Source of the DNA: Mesorhizobium loti
GTDB lineage: Bacteria; Pseudomonadota; Alphaproteobacteria; Rhizobiales; Rhizobiaceae
NCBI GenBank assembly: GCA_002356515.1
Contig: AP017605.1
Coordinates: 930,001 to 994,000, forward strand
Direction of reading: 5' to 3'
DNA: 64,000 bases
The position numbers were made by a program, and so were the translations under genes. Positions within the stretch are counted from its first letter, which is position 1. Each line of letters starts with the position of its first letter. This document shows positions 29,722 to 38,789 of the stretch, in pieces. The notes under the pieces are model-generated. The model was not told where the DNA came from and did not search any database. It saw nothing but the letters and a program-made list of their open reading frames with translations.

Positions 29722-31017
29722 TCAATTGACCGGGAGCAGCAATTCGATCGTGTAGAGCACAATACCCGCCAGCCCGCCGATAATCATGCCGTTGAAGCGG
29801 ATATATTGCAGGTCCCGGCCGATGTTCATCTCGATCAGCCGCGTCAGTTGCGCCAGGTCCCAGCGCTTGACCTGATCGCCGATGAATTTCGACACGCCGC
29901 TCTTCTGGCTCTCGACAAAGGAGGCGAGCGCCACGACGAATCCTTGGTTCATGTCGGCCCGGATCCGCGCATCGCCGGCAAGATGCCGGCCGACCTCGAC
30001 GAACATGTTGGCGAGATGTGCGCGGACCACCGAATTCGGCGCCTTGGCGTCCTGCGCGATGAACAGGCTGAGGCTCTCCCACATGTCGCCCGCCAGCGCC
30101 CTGACCTCGGGTCGGACGAGGAAATCACGCTTCATCTTCTCGGCGCGCTTTGCATATTGCTTGGACGTCCGCAGCCGCTCGACGAAGCCTTGCGCGAAAC
30201 GGTCGAACTCGGCCCGCATCGGGTGGTCGGGATCGGCCCGCACCTCGTCGAGCAAGGAGCCTGCCGAGGCGACGATCTTCTTCAGGAGATAGGCGTCGGC
30301 GCGGAACAGGTTGAACAGCGACGGCAATTCCTCGCGGATCTTCTCGCGCATCGTCACCAGCGCCTGTTCGTCGTTGAGGAAGCGGCCGACCACCTTGATG
30401 AACTCGTCGAACAATTTCTGGTGGCGGCGGTCATCAGTAAGCGCCGACAAGAGTTCAGCCGCCAGCGGCGCCAGCGGCACCTTTTCGATCTGCTCGAGCA
30501 TACGGCTGGTGACGAAGCCGCGCAGTCCGGATTGCTCGACCGCGGCCAGCGTCTGCGGCACCAGCCGCACGACGAAGCGCGACAGGCCGGCGGCGCGTTC
30601 GGCATCGGTCAGCCAGTCGGCGACGAGTGCTGCAAAATCGACCTCGGCAAGCTTTTCCCACACTGGCTCCGGCGCCAGGAAATTGGCCTCGATGAAGCGG
30701 CCGAGATTGTCGGCGATGCGGCTCTGGTTTTCCGGGATGATGGCGGTGTGCGGGATCGGCAGCCCGAGCGGCCGCCTGAACAGCGCCACCACCGCGTACC
30801 AGTCTGCCAGGCCGCCAATGGTCGCCGCCTCGGCGAAGGCAGCTACGAACCCCAGCCACGGATAGGTGCTTTGGAACGACTTGGCCAAGGCGAACACCAG
30901 CACGCAAAGCGCCAGCGCCGCGGTGGCGATGAATTTGGTGCGGCGTAATGCCGAGAGCTTGACGGCCGCGTCGGCATCGAAACGGACAGGCGCCAGGGAC
31001 GGAGCCGATTGTGACAT
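29722..31017 (-). CDS. DUF445 membrane protein
   Basis: A 431-residue protein of the DUF445 (YjiN-like) family. An N-terminal hydrophobic pair (KFIATAALALCVLVFALA and WLGFVAAFAEAATIGGLADW) is followed by AVVALFRRPLGLPIPHTAIIPENQ, the most conserved stretch. A long helical region follows, and the C-terminal membrane segment is IIGGLAGIVLYTIELLLPV. Function is unknown. It is divergent from rirA and shares an intergenic region holding iron-regulatory boxes. Confidence 0.88.
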   Translation of the reverse strand: MSQSAPSLAPVRFDADAAVKLSALRRTKFIATAALALCVLVFALAKSFQSTYPWLGFVAAFAEAATIGGLADWYAVVALFRRPLGLPIPHTAIIPENQSRIADNLGRFIEANFLAPEPVWEKLAEVDFAALVADWLTDAERAAGLSRFVVRLVPQTLAAVEQSGLRGFVTSRMLEQIEKVPLAPLAAELLSALTDDRRHQKLFDEFIKVVGRFLNDEQALVTMREKIREELPSLFNLFRADAYLLKKIVASAGSLLDEVRADPDHPMRAEFDRFAQGFVERLRTSKQYAKRAEKMKRDFLVRPEVRALAGDMWESLSLFIAQDAKAPNSVVRAHLANMFVEVGRHLAGDARIRADMNQGFVVALASFVESQKSGVSKFIGDQVKRWDLAQLTRLIEMNIGRDLQYIRFNGMIIGGLAGIVLYTIELLLPVN

Positions 31018-31134
31018 GGACGAATTGCTCCTCGTCGATCTCTGGTCGATCTCGGGCCTATCTAGGGATTCGTCAGCCGAAATGCCCGTAGCGGCCAGTT
31101 TTCCCCGCGTTTTGCCGGGTTGCGCACATAAAGT

Positions 31135-31149
31135 TGACGAGAATATTCA
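31135..31149. promoter_or_regulatory. IRO box (RirA operator candidate) upstream of rirA
   Basis: TGA-N9-TCA (tga cgagaatat tca) matches the consensus of the RirA-responsive iron operator. It lies 155 bp upstream of rirA and 118 bp upstream of the divergent DUF445 gene, so it could serve either promoter, including rirA autoregulation. Confidence 0.55.
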
Positions 31150-31168
31150 TCTATGGTGCCCGGCTAGT

Positions 31169-31184
31169 CTGGAATTGTTCCAAG
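31169..31184. promoter_or_regulatory. ICE-like palindrome (Irr operator candidate) upstream of rirA
   Basis: TGGAA-TTG-TTCCA is a perfect 5+3+5 palindrome close to the iron control element core (TAGAA-N3-TTCTA) bound by Irr. It lies 20 bp past the IRO box and about 120 bp before rirA. Irr control of rirA is known in related rhizobia; here it is an inference. Confidence 0.5.
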
Positions 31185-31303
31185 GTATAGGCCATATTCG
31201 GGTCGAGGCCAGTGCGACGAATCCGAAACTCCGGGATCAGAGCTGCGCCGGCAAAATTCTGGAATCCGGCATGGTCACCGCGCCGGCGCCTAGTGAGGAC
31301 AAA

Positions 31304-31765
31304 ATGCGGCTTACACGCCAGACCAATTATGCCATGCGCATCCTGATGTATTGTGCCGCCAACGATGACCGGTTGAGCCGCATTCCCGAAATCGCGACCG
31401 CCTATTCGGTGTCGGAACTGTTCCTGTTCAAGATCCTGCAGCCGCTGGTCGAGCATGGCCTGGTGGAGACAGTGCGCGGCCGCAATGGTGGCGTCCGGCT
31501 TGGCCGCGCCGCGGAATCCATCAGCCTCTTCGACGTCGTGCGGGTGACGGAAGAGAGCTTTGCCATGGCCGAATGCTTCGAGAACGATGCCGCCGAATGC
31601 CCGCTGGTCGACAGCTGCGCGCTGAATTCGGCGCTGCGCGAGGCTCTCAACGCCTTCTTCGCCGTGCTTTCCCGCTACACCGTTGCCGATATGGTGGCGG
31701 CAAGGCCGAATGTGCGCAACCTGCTCGGCATCGACATGCTGGAGCGCCGCGCCCCGGCTGCCTGA
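31304..31765 (+). CDS. rirA: Iron-responsive transcriptional regulator RirA
   Basis: A 153-residue Rrf2-family regulator beginning MRLTRQTNYAMRILMYCAAN, the characteristic RirA start. The winged HTH spans about 25-65. Three cluster-ligand cysteines lie at residues 91, 99 and 105 (AECF, AECP, DSC), the positions used by rhizobial RirA to hold a 4Fe-4S cluster. With iron it represses uptake genes through IRO boxes. It is encoded beside the haem-uptake operon and converges with hmuV. Upstream frames that extend the protein cross the regulatory boxes and were discarded. Confidence 0.93.
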   Translation: MRLTRQTNYAMRILMYCAANDDRLSRIPEIATAYSVSELFLFKILQPLVEHGLVETVRGRNGGVRLGRAAESISLFDVVRVTEESFAMAECFENDAAECPLVDSCALNSALREALNAFFAVLSRYTVADMVAARPNVRNLLGIDMLERRAPAA

Positions 31766-31792
31766 TCTGAGCAGGCCGGCCTCACCTGAACA

Positions 31793-32584
31793 TCAACCGA
31801 CCGACGATTGCGGCAGCACGAACGGCATGTTGCCGGCCGGCAGCACGCCAATCCTGAGCCGGCAGTCGAACACTTTTTCGATCAGATCATCACTCAGCAC
31901 ATCCCGTGGCGAACCAGTGGCTGCGAGCCGGCCGCGGTGCATGACGAAAATCCGGTCGGCATACATGGAAGTCAGATTGAGGTCGTGCAGGATGGCGACC
32001 ACGCCGCCGCCCCTTCTGGCGAAATCGCGGGCGATGTTCATGATGATCAGCTGATGCTTGATGTCGAGGCTGGAAACCGGCTCATCGAGAAAGAGATAGC
32101 GCGGCTTGCCGTCGAGCACCGGCGCCCAGACCTGGGACAGCACGCGCGCAAGCTGGACGCGCTGCTGCTCGCCGCCCGAAAGCTCCTGGTAGAAACGCCC
32201 GGCAAAACCGTCGAGGTCGACGCGCGCCAGCGCCCGCTCTGGCAGCCGCGCGTCCTCGCCTGATAAGGCGCCTGAGCGCCCGCCGACAAGGCCAAGCTTG
32301 ACGACCTCGCGAACCGTGAACGGGAAGGACAGCGTCGTCGCCTGCGGCAGCACCGCACGATGGACGGCAATCTCTACCGGTTTCATCGCCGCAAGATCGC
32401 GGCCGTTGAGGGCGACCTGCCCGGTATAGGCGAGCTCACCCGACAACGCCTTCAGGAAGGTCGTCTTGCCCGAGCCGTTGGGGCCGACGATGGCCGCGAC
32501 TTCGCCGGGCCGTGCGTCGAAATCGACACCGCCGACGATGCGCTTGCCGGCGATATCAACGGAAACATCCCTTGCCTCGATCAT
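31793..32584 (-). CDS. hmuV: Haem ABC transporter ATP-binding protein
   Basis: A 263-residue ABC ATPase: Walker A GPNGSGKTT near residue 35, signature LSGGEQQRVQLARVL near 145, Walker B YLFLDEPVSSLD near 175, switch His in AILHDLNLTS. It powers import of haem across the inner membrane with HmuU and HmuT. Last gene of the hmuPSTUV operon, 8 bp after hmuU. Confidence 0.92.
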   Translation of the reverse strand: MIEARDVSVDIAGKRIVGGVDFDARPGEVAAIVGPNGSGKTTFLKALSGELAYTGQVALNGRDLAAMKPVEIAVHRAVLPQATTLSFPFTVREVVKLGLVGGRSGALSGEDARLPERALARVDLDGFAGRFYQELSGGEQQRVQLARVLSQVWAPVLDGKPRYLFLDEPVSSLDIKHQLIIMNIARDFARRGGGVVAILHDLNLTSMYADRIFVMHRGRLAATGSPRDVLSDDLIEKVFDCRLRIGVLPAGNMPFVLPQSSVG

Positions 32585-32592
32585 TCAAAGCC

Positions 32593-33696
32593 TCACAAAT
32601 CGACCACGCCGCGCTTGCGCAGCAGGATCCACAGGAAGAACGGCGCGCCTGCGATCGCGGTGACGATGCCGATCGGCAATTCGGCCGGCGCCACGATGGT
32701 GCGGGCGACCGCATCCCCCAAGAGCAGCAGCGAGGCGCCGAGCAACGCCGAAGCGGGCAGCAGATAGCGATTGTCCGGACCGATCAGCAGCCGCAGCAGA
32801 TGCGGCACGACGATGCCGACGAAGCCGATGCCGCCACTGACGGCGACGGATGCACCGACCGCAGCCGAGACACCGATGATGGCCGTATATTTCAACCGCT
32901 GTATCGGAATGCCGAGATGCCCGGCGGTCGCCTCGCCCAGCGCCAGCGCATTGAGGCCGCGCGCCAGGAACGGCATCGCCGCCAGCGCCAGTATGATGAT
33001 CGGCCCGACCGAACCGATCTTCTGCCAGGTCGCGCCACCGAGCGATCCGAGCTGCCAGAAGGTCAGGTCGCGCAACTGGCGATCGTCCGCCATGAAGATG
33101 AGGATGCCGGTCAAGGCCATGGCGAGCGCCGCCAGCGCGATGCCGGCCAGCAGCATGGTGGCGACCGAGGTTTGCCCGCGCCGCGTGGCGACCTGATAAA
33201 GCACCAGCGTCGTGGCAAGACCGCCGAAGAAGGCTGCCAGCGGCAGCGCGAGCGTGCCGAACAAGGCTGTCACCGGCGCCAGCACCGTGGCGCCAAGCAC
33301 GATGACGGCGACCGCGCCGAGGCTGGAGCCGGCGGAAACGCCGATCAGGCCGGGATCGGCCAGCGGATTGCGGAACAGTCCCTGCATGACGGCGCCCGAG
33401 ACCGCGAGCGCCGCGCCGACCAGCATGCCGAGGATGATGCGCGGCAAACGGATATCGTAAATGATCAGGCTGTCACGGCCGTTCAGCGCCGCATCGCTCG
33501 GAATGGCCCCAAACAGCCAGTCCCTGAGAACGTTGATAGCCGAAGCATCCGATGCCCCTGACGTCAGCGACAAAAGCACGGCTGCCGCGAGCCCGAGGCA
33601 CAACAGCAGGATGACGATGCGGGCGCGGCCCGAGCGGTCGCCTTCGGATGCATTCGCCATCACCTTCACCGGGCCGGCGATCGATTGGTCGACCAT
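32593..33696 (-). CDS. hmuU: Haem ABC transporter permease
   Basis: A 367-residue FecCD-type permease with about ten membrane segments. Family marks include RLPRIILGMLVGAALAVSGAVMQ near the N-terminal third, NPLADPGLIGVSAGSSLGA, and GGIGFVGIVVPHLLRLL near the C-terminus. It forms the inner-membrane channel for haem. It lies 5 bp after hmuT. Confidence 0.92.
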   Translation of the reverse strand: MVDQSIAGPVKVMANASEGDRSGRARIVILLLCLGLAAAVLLSLTSGASDASAINVLRDWLFGAIPSDAALNGRDSLIIYDIRLPRIILGMLVGAALAVSGAVMQGLFRNPLADPGLIGVSAGSSLGAVAVIVLGATVLAPVTALFGTLALPLAAFFGGLATTLVLYQVATRRGQTSVATMLLAGIALAALAMALTGILIFMADDRQLRDLTFWQLGSLGGATWQKIGSVGPIIILALAAMPFLARGLNALALGEATAGHLGIPIQRLKYTAIIGVSAAVGASVAVSGGIGFVGIVVPHLLRLLIGPDNRYLLPASALLGASLLLLGDAVARTIVAPAELPIGIVTAIAGAPFFLWILLRKRGVVDL

Positions 33697-33701
33697 GATG
33701 C

Positions 33702-34625
33702 TTAGTCCGTGACTTCAGCGCCATAGAGCGAGACGGCGAGGTCGTGGATGGCTTCAGCCGTGCGCGGCCCGAAGCCGAGCAGATAGCTACCATCGATGCG
33801 GATCAGCTTGCGCGCAGTTCCGGCCGGCGTCGAGGCAACGGACGGGTTGCCGAACAATTCGTCGTCCAATACCGGCGGTCCGGCATTGCTCATCATCAGG
33901 ATCACGTCAGGCCTGGCGGTGATGATCGCTTCATCGGACATCTGCTTGTAGCCGGAGAAGCCTTCGACGGCATTGACCCCGCCTGCCAGCCTGACCATGC
34001 CGTCGGCCGCGGTTTCGCTGCCGGCCGCCAGGATCTTGCCGCCCTGTATCGACAGCACGAACAGGATGCGCTTGCGCTCCTTGATCGAGGCGGTCTGCTT
34101 TTCGGCTGATGTCAGTTTGGCATCGAGTTCCTTGGCCAGCACCTCGGCCTTGGCATCGACGCCGAGCGCCTTGCCGACGATGCGGACCTTCTCGAGGATG
34201 CCTTCGTGGCTAAAATGCTCGGGCACTTCGATGAAGGGTATGCTGGTCTTCTTCAGCACATCGACGGCTTCCTTGGGACCGCTGCCCTGCAGCGCCAGGA
34301 TACCGGTCGGATTGACCGACAACACACCTTCCGGCGACAGAGCGCGCATATAGCCGACATCAGGCAAGGCCAGCGCCGCTTTCGGATAATTGCTGGTGGA
34401 GTCGCGCGCCACCAGATGTTTCTCCTCGCCAAGCGCATAGACGATTTCGGTGATCGAACCGCCTATGGCGGCGATCTTCGACGGATTGGAGAAGACCGAG
34501 ACGCCCTCGGCAGCGCCAGCCGGTTGCAGTGTTGCAAAGGCAAGGGAAAGGCCGAGGATCGGCGCTGCCATCGAACGGCGCATGGCCGGCAGGTTCGGGA
34601 AAAACCGCATCACACCGTTCCTCAC
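33702..34625 (-). CDS. hmuT: Haem ABC transporter substrate-binding protein
   Basis: A 307-residue periplasmic binding protein with a signal peptide (cleavage near AGAAEG) and the class III fold: IAAIGGSITEIVYALGEEKHLVARDSTS, then LSVNPTGILALQGSGPKE. It hands haem from the TonB-dependent receptor to HmuU. Its ATG overlaps the hmuS stop (ATGA). Confidence 0.92.
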   Translation of the reverse strand: MRNGVMRFFPNLPAMRRSMAAPILGLSLAFATLQPAGAAEGVSVFSNPSKIAAIGGSITEIVYALGEEKHLVARDSTSNYPKAALALPDVGYMRALSPEGVLSVNPTGILALQGSGPKEAVDVLKKTSIPFIEVPEHFSHEGILEKVRIVGKALGVDAKAEVLAKELDAKLTSAEKQTASIKERKRILFVLSIQGGKILAAGSETAADGMVRLAGGVNAVEGFSGYKQMSDEAIITARPDVILMMSNAGPPVLDDELFGNPSVASTPAGTARKLIRIDGSYLLGFGPRTAEAIHDLAVSLYGAEVTD

Positions 34626-35683
34626 GCTGCCGTCGGGCTTGGAATGCGCGGCAGGTTCTCGGCCAGGAACCGCCAGTCGTCGCGCTCGCTTTCGCCTTCG
34701 TGGCGCTTGCCGAAGAACTGGATGATCATCTCGCCATTCGCCGCATAGACCTCAAGCGAGGTGACATGGCCATCCTTGGTCGGCTTGCGCACCGCCCAGA
34801 CTTCATGGATGTGGTCGGTGCGCAGGTGCAAGTGGAAGGTCTCGTCCAGCACATTGATCCACGGCCCCATCGGTTTGATCGACTTGACCGGTCCGGAATG
34901 GATCTGGATGCAGCCGCGGTTTCCGACGAAGCACATGATCGGCATCTCGCCTTCGGCGGCATGGTGGAACATGGCGCGGACCGCGTCATTGTCGAGCAGC
35001 CAGGCATAATCCGTTCCGACCATGCGCACCGCCTGGCGGCGGCTGAGCTTGAGCGTCTTCAGCATGCCGAAGAACTGGTGCACGTCGGTCAGCCGGCTCC
35101 AGCGGTCGCGCAGATCGTCTGGGCTGGCGGTGGTCGCCCCGCCCTCGCCCTGATCGTCGGAAATTGGGCCTGAAATATTGACCGTCGGTTCCTGATTGGA
35201 CGATTCCAGCGAAGCGACCAGCTTCTGGTAGGCATAGAGGCTGGAGGCCGGCCGCAGATGCACCTTGTGCACCGCCTCGCCAGCCGCATCGAAGAATTGC
35301 AGGCTGCGGCGGATGTCGTCGCCGTCGCGCTTTTCCACGGCAAAGCCATGTGCCCAGACTTTCGGGAAGATGCGCAGGTCGATGTTCTCGCCAAGCACCA
35401 TGGCATTGTGGTTGCCGGTGACGACCTTGTCATAGACGCCGATCTTTTCGTGCACGGCGCTTTCGTTGCGGGTCAGCGCCATCACTTCGCCAACGGCTTC
35501 GAGACCCGTCAAAAGGTCGTTGACGCGCGGTTCGATGCGCACGACGCCGTCACCGCAATGCGCGGCGACCAACTCGGCTTCCGAAATGCCGAGTTGGGCC
35601 GCCAGGTCACGCTCGCGCGCTTTCGGATCCTCCGTCCGTGCCCGCCGGATTTCATGCGGGGCGGGTTTTACGCGCTGGTCCAT
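34622..35683 (-). CDS. hmuS: Haemin-degrading / haem-trafficking protein
   Basis: A 353-residue two-repeat protein of the HemS/ChuX family. The first repeat has EVMALTRNESAVHEKIGVYD and NHNAMVLGENIDLRIFPKVW. The second has FVGNRGCIQIHSGPVKSI and NVLDETFHLHLRTDHIHEVW, which contain the probable haem-binding residues. It receives haem in the cytoplasm and either releases iron or delivers haem to other enzymes. It lies 20 bp after hmuP and overlaps hmuT. Confidence 0.92.
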   Translation of the reverse strand: MDQRVKPAPHEIRRARTEDPKARERDLAAQLGISEAELVAAHCGDGVVRIEPRVNDLLTGLEAVGEVMALTRNESAVHEKIGVYDKVVTGNHNAMVLGENIDLRIFPKVWAHGFAVEKRDGDDIRRSLQFFDAAGEAVHKVHLRPASSLYAYQKLVASLESSNQEPTVNISGPISDDQGEGGATTASPDDLRDRWSRLTDVHQFFGMLKTLKLSRRQAVRMVGTDYAWLLDNDAVRAMFHHAAEGEMPIMCFVGNRGCIQIHSGPVKSIKPMGPWINVLDETFHLHLRTDHIHEVWAVRKPTKDGHVTSLEVYAANGEMIIQFFGKRHEGESERDDWRFLAENLPRIPSPTAA

Positions 35684-35703
35684 GTCTTACCCCTGATGCC
35701 TTC

Positions 35704-35910
35704 TTACTTGTTGAGAATGAGCTTGCCCTGCCGGGTGATCTTCAGCCGGTAGAGCGCGCCATGATGCTCGATGCCGATCTCGTGCTCGCCCTGGAACAGC
35801 GTGTTGCTGGAGAGCGTTCGCACCGCCAGCGGGATCCGATCGAAGCGGGTGGAGGCATCGTCGGAACGGCGGGCGCGATAGCGAAAATCGTTGGGATTGT
35901 GCGTGTTCAT
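35704..35910 (-). CDS. hmuP: Haemin uptake protein HemP/HmuP
   Basis: The conserved core AVRTLSSNTLFQGEHEIGI, then LYRLKITRQGKLILNK, identifies the HemP/HmuP family. HmuP is a small activator needed for haem-receptor expression in rhizobia. I place the start at 35910 (MNTHNPNDF), which has an AAGGGATCG site. The earlier ATG at 35970 begins only five bases from the IRO box and would leave no room for a leader. First gene of hmuPSTUV and divergent from the receptor gene. Confidence 0.85.
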   Translation of the reverse strand: MNTHNPNDFRYRARRSDDASTRFDRIPLAVRTLSSNTLFQGEHEIGIEHHGALYRLKITRQGKLILNK

Positions 35911-35974
35911 CTGGGTCGATCCCTTTCCTGTGCCGGGCACCTGGCTAGGCGTTGCGAAATGTCGATTCATTTCT

Positions 35975-35989
35975 TGACTTGAATAATCA
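35975..35989. promoter_or_regulatory. IRO box (RirA operator candidate) between hmuP and the haem receptor
   Basis: TGA-N9-TCA (tga cttgaataa tca) is an exact consensus match, overlapping a TTGACT that could be a -35 element for the receptor gene. It lies 65 bp upstream of the preferred hmuP start and 66 bp from the receptor ATG, so one site could repress both transcripts when iron is plentiful. Confidence 0.75.
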
Positions 35990-36055
35990 TGTTTATTAGT
36001 CAGTGCAATACCGGAGTAAACGAGTCAACATTTAACACGCCGGACACGATGAAAA

Positions 36056-38299
36056 ATGCCAGCGAGCCCCAGGCCAGCCAGCATGAAACCTGGAATCTGG
36101 AGTTGGGGCATGGGGTTGGTGAACTGGGAATGGCGCGGCCGGTCGGCGGCGCACGGTGTGGCGGCTTTGTTGGCTAGCGTGGCGGCGGTCGCTTTGTCCG
36201 CGCCGTCGGCCCACGCTCAGCAGGCAACGCAGCCGGCGGGCGAGCAGACAGATCAATCGAAGAAGGCTGACCAGGAGAAGGCAGCCCCCGCGGGTGCGAC
36301 GCTGCTCGACAAGATCCTGGTGCTCAGCCGCACCGGCGAAACGGCGATCGAATCATTGGCCTCGGCCAGCCATGTCGACCAGGACCAGCTCGCCCGCCGC
36401 ATGGCGACGACGCCGAACGAGATGCTGCTGGGTGTGCCCGGTGTCGCAACACAGGCCGACGCCAGGCGCGCCAGCACCAGCATCAACATCCGCGGCCTGC
36501 AGGATTTCGGCCGCGTCGCGGTGATCGTCGACGGCGCACGCCAGGACTTCCAGCGTTCCGACCACGGCACGCAATCGACCTTCTACATCGACCCCGAACT
36601 CGTCAAATCCGTCGATGTGATCCGTGGTCCTGTCGCCAACACCTATGGTTCGGGCGCCATCGGCGGCGTCGTCTTCTTCGACACCAAGGACGCAGAGGAT
36701 TTTCTCAAGCCGGAGGAAACATGGGGCGCTTCGGTAACCGGACGCTATGAGAGCAACGGCAAGGGCTGGACCACCAGCGCCACCGGTGCCTACCGTTTCA
36801 ATGAGAACTGGGATGTCCTGGGCAACATCGTCTACCGCAACTATGACGACTACAAGGATGGCGGCGGCGACACCGTCAAAGGCACCGGCTTCGACGTGCT
36901 GAGCGGCCTGCTCAAGACCACCATCCGCCCGTCCGAAAACAGCGAGTTGAAACTGGGCTGGGTCGGCTCAAGCGACAGCTGGGACGAAACCAGCGGCGGT
37001 GTGCCGGTCAACGATGTCGACCTGAAGTCGAACACCTTCACGGCCCGTTACAACATCACGGACGAGGACAAGAGCTGGCTCGATCTCCACATCAACACCT
37101 CGTACAACAAGACCAGTCTCGACCTGACCAGCCTTGTTCCGCAAAACCGCTTCGATCCGGTCACAGGTCTTCCGGTGGTGCTGCCAACCGGCTCGACGTC
37201 GACGTTCGATGTCGGCACGGCCGCAATCGACATCTGGAACACCTCACGATTCGAGACCGGTGGCGTTGGGCACGAATTGACCTATGGCGGCGACTGGGTG
37301 AATGACGACGTCAAGACTGGCGGCACCGCCGGTGGCGACAGTTTCTACACGCCGTCGGGCAGACGGAATGTGTCCGGCGCCTATGTCCAGGATAAGCTCA
37401 CCTGGGATTGGCTCGAGGTGATCGCCGGGCTGCGTTACGACAGCTACAGCCTCAGGGATGACACCCACGATACATCGGGCGATCGGTTGTCGCCGCGCAT
37501 CACCGTCGGCGTCTCGCCCTTTGACAACGCCAGCCTTGCCGGCCTGCAATTCTATGGCACTTACGCAGAGGGCTACCGTTCGCCCTCCCTCACGGAGACG
37601 CTGATCAGCGGCAACCATCCGGCAGGTGTCACCTTCCCATTCCTGCCCAATCCGAACCTGCGACCTGAAACCGGCAAGACGACCGAATTCGGCATCAACT
37701 ACAAGCAGAACGATATGTTGGAGGCTGGCGACGCACTCCGCATCAAGGCGGCCTATTTCAACAACGACGTCGACGACTATATCGAAGGCGTGACGTTGTC
37801 GCCGTTCGCCCCAAGCAGTGGTTGCCCGTTCGGCCCTGGCATTCCGATCTGCTACCAGTACCAGAATTTCGCCAAGGCCAAGATCTACGGCTTTGAGTTT
37901 GAAAGCGTCTACGACGCCGGATGGGGCTATGCCGGGCTTTCGGCATCGATCACGAATGGCCACACCATTTCCTACAAGGGTGTGGAAGCCGATCTCGCTA
38001 CAATCCCCTCTTCGCAGGTCACCGCCCAGCTTGGGCTGCGCTTCCTCGAGGACAAGCTGACCGTTGGTGGTGAGGTGCAGTACAACGGCAAGCCGAAAGG
38101 CAATGCGGTGGCCGAGGACTACACGCTGGTCAATGCCTTCGCCAGCTACCAGGCGACCGACAATCTGAAGGTCGATTTCCGCGCCGACAACCTGTTCGAC
38201 GTCAAATACGCCAATCCGCTCAACGGCAGCACGACAGTCGCGGTCTATGAGCCGGGCATCACGCTGAAGCTGGCGGCAACCATGCGGTTTGGAGGCTGA
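36056..38299 (+). CDS. hmuR: TonB-dependent haem receptor
   Basis: A 747-residue outer-membrane receptor. The signal peptide ends near AHAQQ (about residue 54). The plug domain contains SINIRGLQDFGRVAVIVDGA and VIRGPVANTYGSGAIGG. A 22-strand barrel follows and ends in TLKLAATMRFGG. Haem receptors carry FRAP and NPNL motifs around a His; here NPNLRPE is exact and FRAP appears as YRSP, with GNHPAG between them. It probably imports free haem or haem from carriers. A second start at 36083 (MKPGIWSW) would shorten the long leader. Confidence 0.9.
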   Translation: MPASPRPASMKPGIWSWGMGLVNWEWRGRSAAHGVAALLASVAAVALSAPSAHAQQATQPAGEQTDQSKKADQEKAAPAGATLLDKILVLSRTGETAIESLASASHVDQDQLARRMATTPNEMLLGVPGVATQADARRASTSINIRGLQDFGRVAVIVDGARQDFQRSDHGTQSTFYIDPELVKSVDVIRGPVANTYGSGAIGGVVFFDTKDAEDFLKPEETWGASVTGRYESNGKGWTTSATGAYRFNENWDVLGNIVYRNYDDYKDGGGDTVKGTGFDVLSGLLKTTIRPSENSELKLGWVGSSDSWDETSGGVPVNDVDLKSNTFTARYNITDEDKSWLDLHINTSYNKTSLDLTSLVPQNRFDPVTGLPVVLPTGSTSTFDVGTAAIDIWNTSRFETGGVGHELTYGGDWVNDDVKTGGTAGGDSFYTPSGRRNVSGAYVQDKLTWDWLEVIAGLRYDSYSLRDDTHDTSGDRLSPRITVGVSPFDNASLAGLQFYGTYAEGYRSPSLTETLISGNHPAGVTFPFLPNPNLRPETGKTTEFGINYKQNDMLEAGDALRIKAAYFNNDVDDYIEGVTLSPFAPSSGCPFGPGIPICYQYQNFAKAKIYGFEFESVYDAGWGYAGLSASITNGHTISYKGVEADLATIPSSQVTAQLGLRFLEDKLTVGGEVQYNGKPKGNAVAEDYTLVNAFASYQATDNLKVDFRADNLFDVKYANPLNGSTTVAVYEPGITLKLAATMRFGG

Positions 38300-38748
38300 T
38301 GGCCATGACGAGCTTGACGACATCCCTTCGTCTGCTGACCTCGACGCTGGCGATGTCGCTTGCGATGGTTCCGGCGCGGGCTGAAGGGCCCGCGCCGGAA
38401 GCATCGCTGACCCTGGAGCTCAATGCCGCGCAACCTTCCGACAAGGGCTGCCGGCTGACCTTCCTGGTCAACAACAATCTCGGCGCCGACCTCTCCAAGG
38501 CGGCGTTCGAGATCGCGCTGTTCAACACCGCCGGTGTCGTCGATCGGCTGACCGTGCTCGACTTCAAGGACCTGCCGGCAGGCAAGACCAAGGTGACGCG
38601 CTTTGATCTCGCCGGCACCGACTGCACCAAGGTCAGCCGCGTGCTGATCAACAGCGCGACCGAGTGTGCCGGCACCGGCGTCGAACCGGCCGCCTGCATG
38701 CGCAAGCTGAAGACGGACACCAAGACCGGTATCGCTTTCGGCGTCTGA
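38299..38748 (+). CDS. Secreted hypothetical protein of the haem locus
   Basis: A 149-residue exported protein whose ATG shares its A with the receptor TGA (TGATG). The signal peptide ends near ARAEG (about residue 29). The mature part has a beta-rich core (LTLELNAAQPSDKGCRLTF) and four cysteines that could make two disulfides. No family name comes to mind. Coupling to the receptor and position before tonB suggest a periplasmic partner in haem uptake, possibly a haem chaperone, but this is inference. Confidence 0.7.
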   Translation: MAMTSLTTSLRLLTSTLAMSLAMVPARAEGPAPEASLTLELNAAQPSDKGCRLTFLVNNNLGADLSKAAFEIALFNTAGVVDRLTVLDFKDLPAGKTKVTRFDLAGTDCTKVSRVLINSATECAGTGVEPAACMRKLKTDTKTGIAFGV

Positions 38749-38789
38749 GACCGGCGTTGGGACTGCATCCCGCATTTACAGGAAATACC

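Noticed and set aside
29545..30948. 467-codon plus-strand ORF antisense to DUF445
   Set aside because: The DUF445 frame shows family motifs and membrane segments; the antisense frame is composition-driven.
35910..35970. Longer hmuP starting at 35970
   Set aside because: The ATG is five bases from the IRO box, leaving no leader. The later ATG has a better ribosome-binding site and keeps the conserved core.
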